64,000 nt of DNA from Solibacillus sp. FSL K6-1523. GTDB taxonomy: Bacteria > Bacillota > Bacilli > Bacillales_A > Planococcaceae. This document shows, piece by piece, positions 61,958 through 64,000 of the stretch. The DNA lies in contig NZ_JBBOSU010000001.1 in NCBI RefSeq assembly GCF_038005225.1, forward strand, positions 174,001-238,000. The letters run 5' to 3'. The notes under the pieces are model-generated. The model did no database searches. It was given only the letters and a program-made list of their open reading frames with translations, and was not told where the DNA came from. Numbering within the stretch: the first letter of the stretch is position 1; the number at the start of each line of letters is the position of its first letter. The translations under genes and the position numbers were made by a program.

Positions 61958-62908
61958 ATGATTAACAAGAAATTTCTACAAGCAGCAGTTCCAGTAGCGG
62001 TATTAGCAACGGTGGCAGTAGTACCTGGAGATATAGTATATGCAAATGGAATTGATGTGACAGCGAGCGTAACGATGAAGGATTTCACAAATCTAGAACT
62101 TAGCGTAAACAATCCTAAGGAACGACAGATTGAGAGTATAGAAATTAATAAAGAAGGGATTTTCGCGGACTTTGGTTTAGATGCAGACAAGGTAAGAGTC
62201 GGTGATGTGCAGAATGGACATAGTGTTGATTTTTCAAAGGCGCGTGCTATCCGTACAGTGAATGGAAAACCAGCGACAGTTATGCACTACAATAATCAAG
62301 AGTCTATCGTTATTACTTCAGAGTATTTAGATAATATTATGATTACTACTAAAATCGAAGTACCTTTTGTAGATGTAGCCAAAACGAGCGGATATTACGA
62401 TGAACTAACTGAAGCGTATAACTATGCATTAGTTGGGGGAACTGCTGCAGATAAATACTCTCCAGATAAAACGATTACACGGGGGGAATTCTCTGCTATA
62501 ATTGCGCGCGCCCTAGAGATTGGAAGTTTTGAACCTGTTGATTATTATACTATGGAGGATCTTCGCGGAAAATGGTACCACCAAGAAGTGCAATTCTTAA
62601 CGGATCGAGCAATCATTACTGGATACTCTACTGGTAACTTTGGAGGAGAAGATGAAATAACTCGTGAACAAGCGGCCTCAGTTATTACGCGAGCTTTAGC
62701 TAATATTGGAGGTGACATTAACTTTTATAATAAATTAAGAGTTAAAGATATTTATGAAGTGAGTGATTATGCTAGGGATTCGGTGCAATTTTTAGTAGAG
62801 CAAAGAATTATTGAAGAGGATGGGAAATTCCGCCCTAAGGATAAATTAACTAGATCTGAAATGGTGGAACTTTTAGTACCGGCATTAAAAACAAGTCGTA
62901 AGTACTAG
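61958..62908 (+). CDS. SLH-domain surface protein, C-terminal SLH type
   Basis: 316 residues. The signal peptide ends near residue 29 (GDIVYA). A unique domain of about 100 residues follows (ERQIESIEINKEGIFADFGL). Three SLH repeats occupy about 135-316, seen in YSPDKTITRGEFSAIIARAL, GNFGGEDEITREQAASVITR and FRPKDKLTRSEMVELLVPAL. The N-terminal domain is not recognised. AGGGGGG is about 9 bases before the ATG. It is probably wall-bound next to the other SLH products of the region. Confidence 0.85.
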   Translation: MINKKFLQAAVPVAVLATVAVVPGDIVYANGIDVTASVTMKDFTNLELSVNNPKERQIESIEINKEGIFADFGLDADKVRVGDVQNGHSVDFSKARAIRTVNGKPATVMHYNNQESIVITSEYLDNIMITTKIEVPFVDVAKTSGYYDELTEAYNYALVGGTAADKYSPDKTITRGEFSAIIARALEIGSFEPVDYYTMEDLRGKWYHQEVQFLTDRAIITGYSTGNFGGEDEITREQAASVITRALANIGGDINFYNKLRVKDIYEVSDYARDSVQFLVEQRIIEEDGKFRPKDKLTRSEMVELLVPALKTSRKY

Positions 62909-63050
62909 AAGTAACCTGTACCGTGTACACGAACAATTAGCCTTCTACTCGATTGGCTAGAAAAAACTCTGAGTAGGGTTAAGTGAACGTTTTTAGGAAT
63001 ATATGGTATTGTTGTATTGACATATTTACTAATATAGGGGGAGTTTATTT

Positions 63051-64000
63051 ATGTGGAAAAAATTATCGGCTTCAGCACTGACATTTTCACTTTTAGCAGG
63101 TGGAGTTATAGCGGAATCAGCAAATGCATCAGGGAACGAAGAAATCACGCGAGGTGAATTTGTGAAAGTCGTGATTGATGCGCTTGACGTGCCACTTGGT
63201 AGTGGAGAAACAGTAAAGTTCCAAGATGTACCGGATTCATTAAAGCCGTATATTGAGAAGGCAGTTGAATTAAAACTAATCAAGGGGAAAACAGCAACAC
63301 AGTTTGCCCCGAATGATAAATTAACGCGTACACATGCCTCTATTATTGCAGCACGCGGGATTCAAAGTAGTGAAACATATCCATCAAGTTTAGTAGATCA
63401 ATTTAAAGATGGCGACAAAATCGCAGAGAGCAATCGGGAAGAAGTGGCTAAAGCAGTAGGTCTTGGTTTACTTTCTGGCTATGAGGATGGTACGGTTCGC
63501 CCGAATAACTTTATGACAAAAGCGCAAGCACAACAAATTTTAGCAAACTTTTTAAAGGATTATAGTCCAGTAGAGGCAAATACGACTGTAGCATTACGAA
63601 TTTTGGGAACGACAGATATTCATACTAATATTGTGAATTATGATTACTATAAAGATGCAGAGGCGAACAATTTAGGTCTTGCTAAAACAGCAGTACTAAT
63701 TGATGAAGCACGTAAAGAAAATCCGAATACGCTATTATTCGATAATGGAGATTCGATTCAAGGAACACCACTTGGTTCTTATATACAATCTGTTCAAAAG
63801 TTAAAAGATGGCGAAATTCATCCATCAATCGCTGCGATGATTGCATTAGATTATGATGCTGCTACATTCGGTAACCATGAGTTTAACTATGGTTTGGAAT
63901 ACTTAGATGAAGTAACGGACGATGCACCTTTCCCGTATCTCAATGCCAATGTGCGTAATGCAACTACGAAAGAATTAATGTACAAGCCTTATGCGATTAT
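63051..64000 (+). CDS. SLH-anchored 5'-nucleotidase / cyclic nucleotide phosphodiesterase, 5' part
   Basis: The frame is open to the window end (316 codons seen). The signal peptide ends near ESANA (about residue 25). Three SLH repeats follow to about residue 170 (EEITREEF-like, FAPNDKLTRTHASIIAARGI, RPNNFMTKAQAQQILANFL). A UshA-type metallophosphoesterase then begins with GTTDIHTNI, FDNGDSIQGTPLGSY and FGNHEFNYGLEYLDE. It should hydrolyse extracellular nucleotides or 2',3'-cyclic nucleotides while held on the wall. ATAGGGGGAG is 7 bases before the ATG. The substrate-binding C-terminal half lies outside the window. Confidence 0.88.
   Translation, partial: MWKKLSASALTFSLLAGGVIAESANASGNEEITRGEFVKVVIDALDVPLGSGETVKFQDVPDSLKPYIEKAVELKLIKGKTATQFAPNDKLTRTHASIIAARGIQSSETYPSSLVDQFKDGDKIAESNREEVAKAVGLGLLSGYEDGTVRPNNFMTKAQAQQILANFLKDYSPVEANTTVALRILGTTDIHTNIVNYDYYKDAEANNLGLAKTAVLIDEARKENPNTLLFDNGDSIQGTPLGSYIQSVQKLKDGEIHPSIAAMIALDYDAATFGNHEFNYGLEYLDEVTDDAPFPYLNANVRNATTKELMYKPYAI

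Noticed and set aside
1-64000. CRISPR array or cas genes
   Set aside because: No set of short direct repeats with regular unique spacers was seen. The only related protein is the TnpB pseudogene.
1-64000. Prophage or integrated conjugative element
   Set aside because: No integrase, terminase, capsid, portal or conjugation genes were recognised. The mobile content is limited to one tnpB element, the short repeats and a decayed Rpn-type gene.

Overview
The window looks like a low-GC, endospore-former-type Bacillota chromosome, most likely a Lysinibacillus/Solibacillus-type member of the Planococcaceae/Caryophanaceae. The grounds are the S-layer (SLH) surface proteins, AGGAGG-type ribosome sites with many TTG starts, a seven-gene Mrp antiporter, LutABC and an anaerobic-type (cbi) cobalamin pathway. 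The genus is an inference from gene content, not a measured match.

Bases 1-15626 are given to corrinoids. A tightly overlapping synthesis operon (cbiF-cbiG-cbiA-sirC-cobA-nitroreductase-btuR-cobQ) is followed by a cobalamin riboswitch. An interspersed repeat and an intrinsic terminator come next, then a second operon: methyltransferase, BtuC/BtuD/BtuF-type importer, siroheme-reductase-like protein and a cobaltochelatase with a fused N-terminal iron-sulfur domain. A third small operon (cbiB-cobD-cobC) supplies lower-loop assembly. Together they cover cobalt insertion, ring modification, amidation, adenosylation, nucleotide-loop assembly and corrinoid salvage.

Bases 15764-29392 hold a CBS protein and a YetF-type membrane protein, a fosmidomycin-resistance-type MFS exporter, lactate utilisation genes (lutABC with lutR and a palindromic operator at the lutA promoter), a universal-stress-type protein and the divergent mrpABCDEFG operon. 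Bases 29500-30000 carry a cluster of DnaA-box-like 9-mers and a hairpin-rich leader for an SDR gene. Bases 30900-33617 are a GntR/YtrA-type regulated ABC transporter. Next come a membrane-anchored phosphoesterase, a chemoreceptor, an AlaX-type editing protein, an SLH-CAP protein, gamma-glutamyltransferase, a Gfo/Idh/MocA oxidoreductase, a frameshifted IS200/IS605-type tnpB, a CoA-disulfide-reductase-type enzyme, an acetamidase and several hypothetical or lipoprotein genes. The last 10 kb is cell-surface territory: a CAP protein, a 1455-residue SLH protein, a second SLH protein and an SLH-anchored 5'-nucleotidase running off the window, mixed with a decayed Rpn-type gene and repeated terminators.

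The most unusual feature is a dispersed, structured intergenic repeat. There are five long copies (188-351 bp) and one solo hairpin in 64 kb. It has conserved terminal inverted arms that covary between copies, a second competing copy of the 5' arm, a tRNA T-arm-like hairpin, a long distal hairpin that accepts extra hairpin cassettes, and a terminal palindrome. Most copies lie just after a gene, in that gene's orientation, and three are followed at once by an intrinsic terminator. One copy separates the cobalamin aptamer from its terminator.
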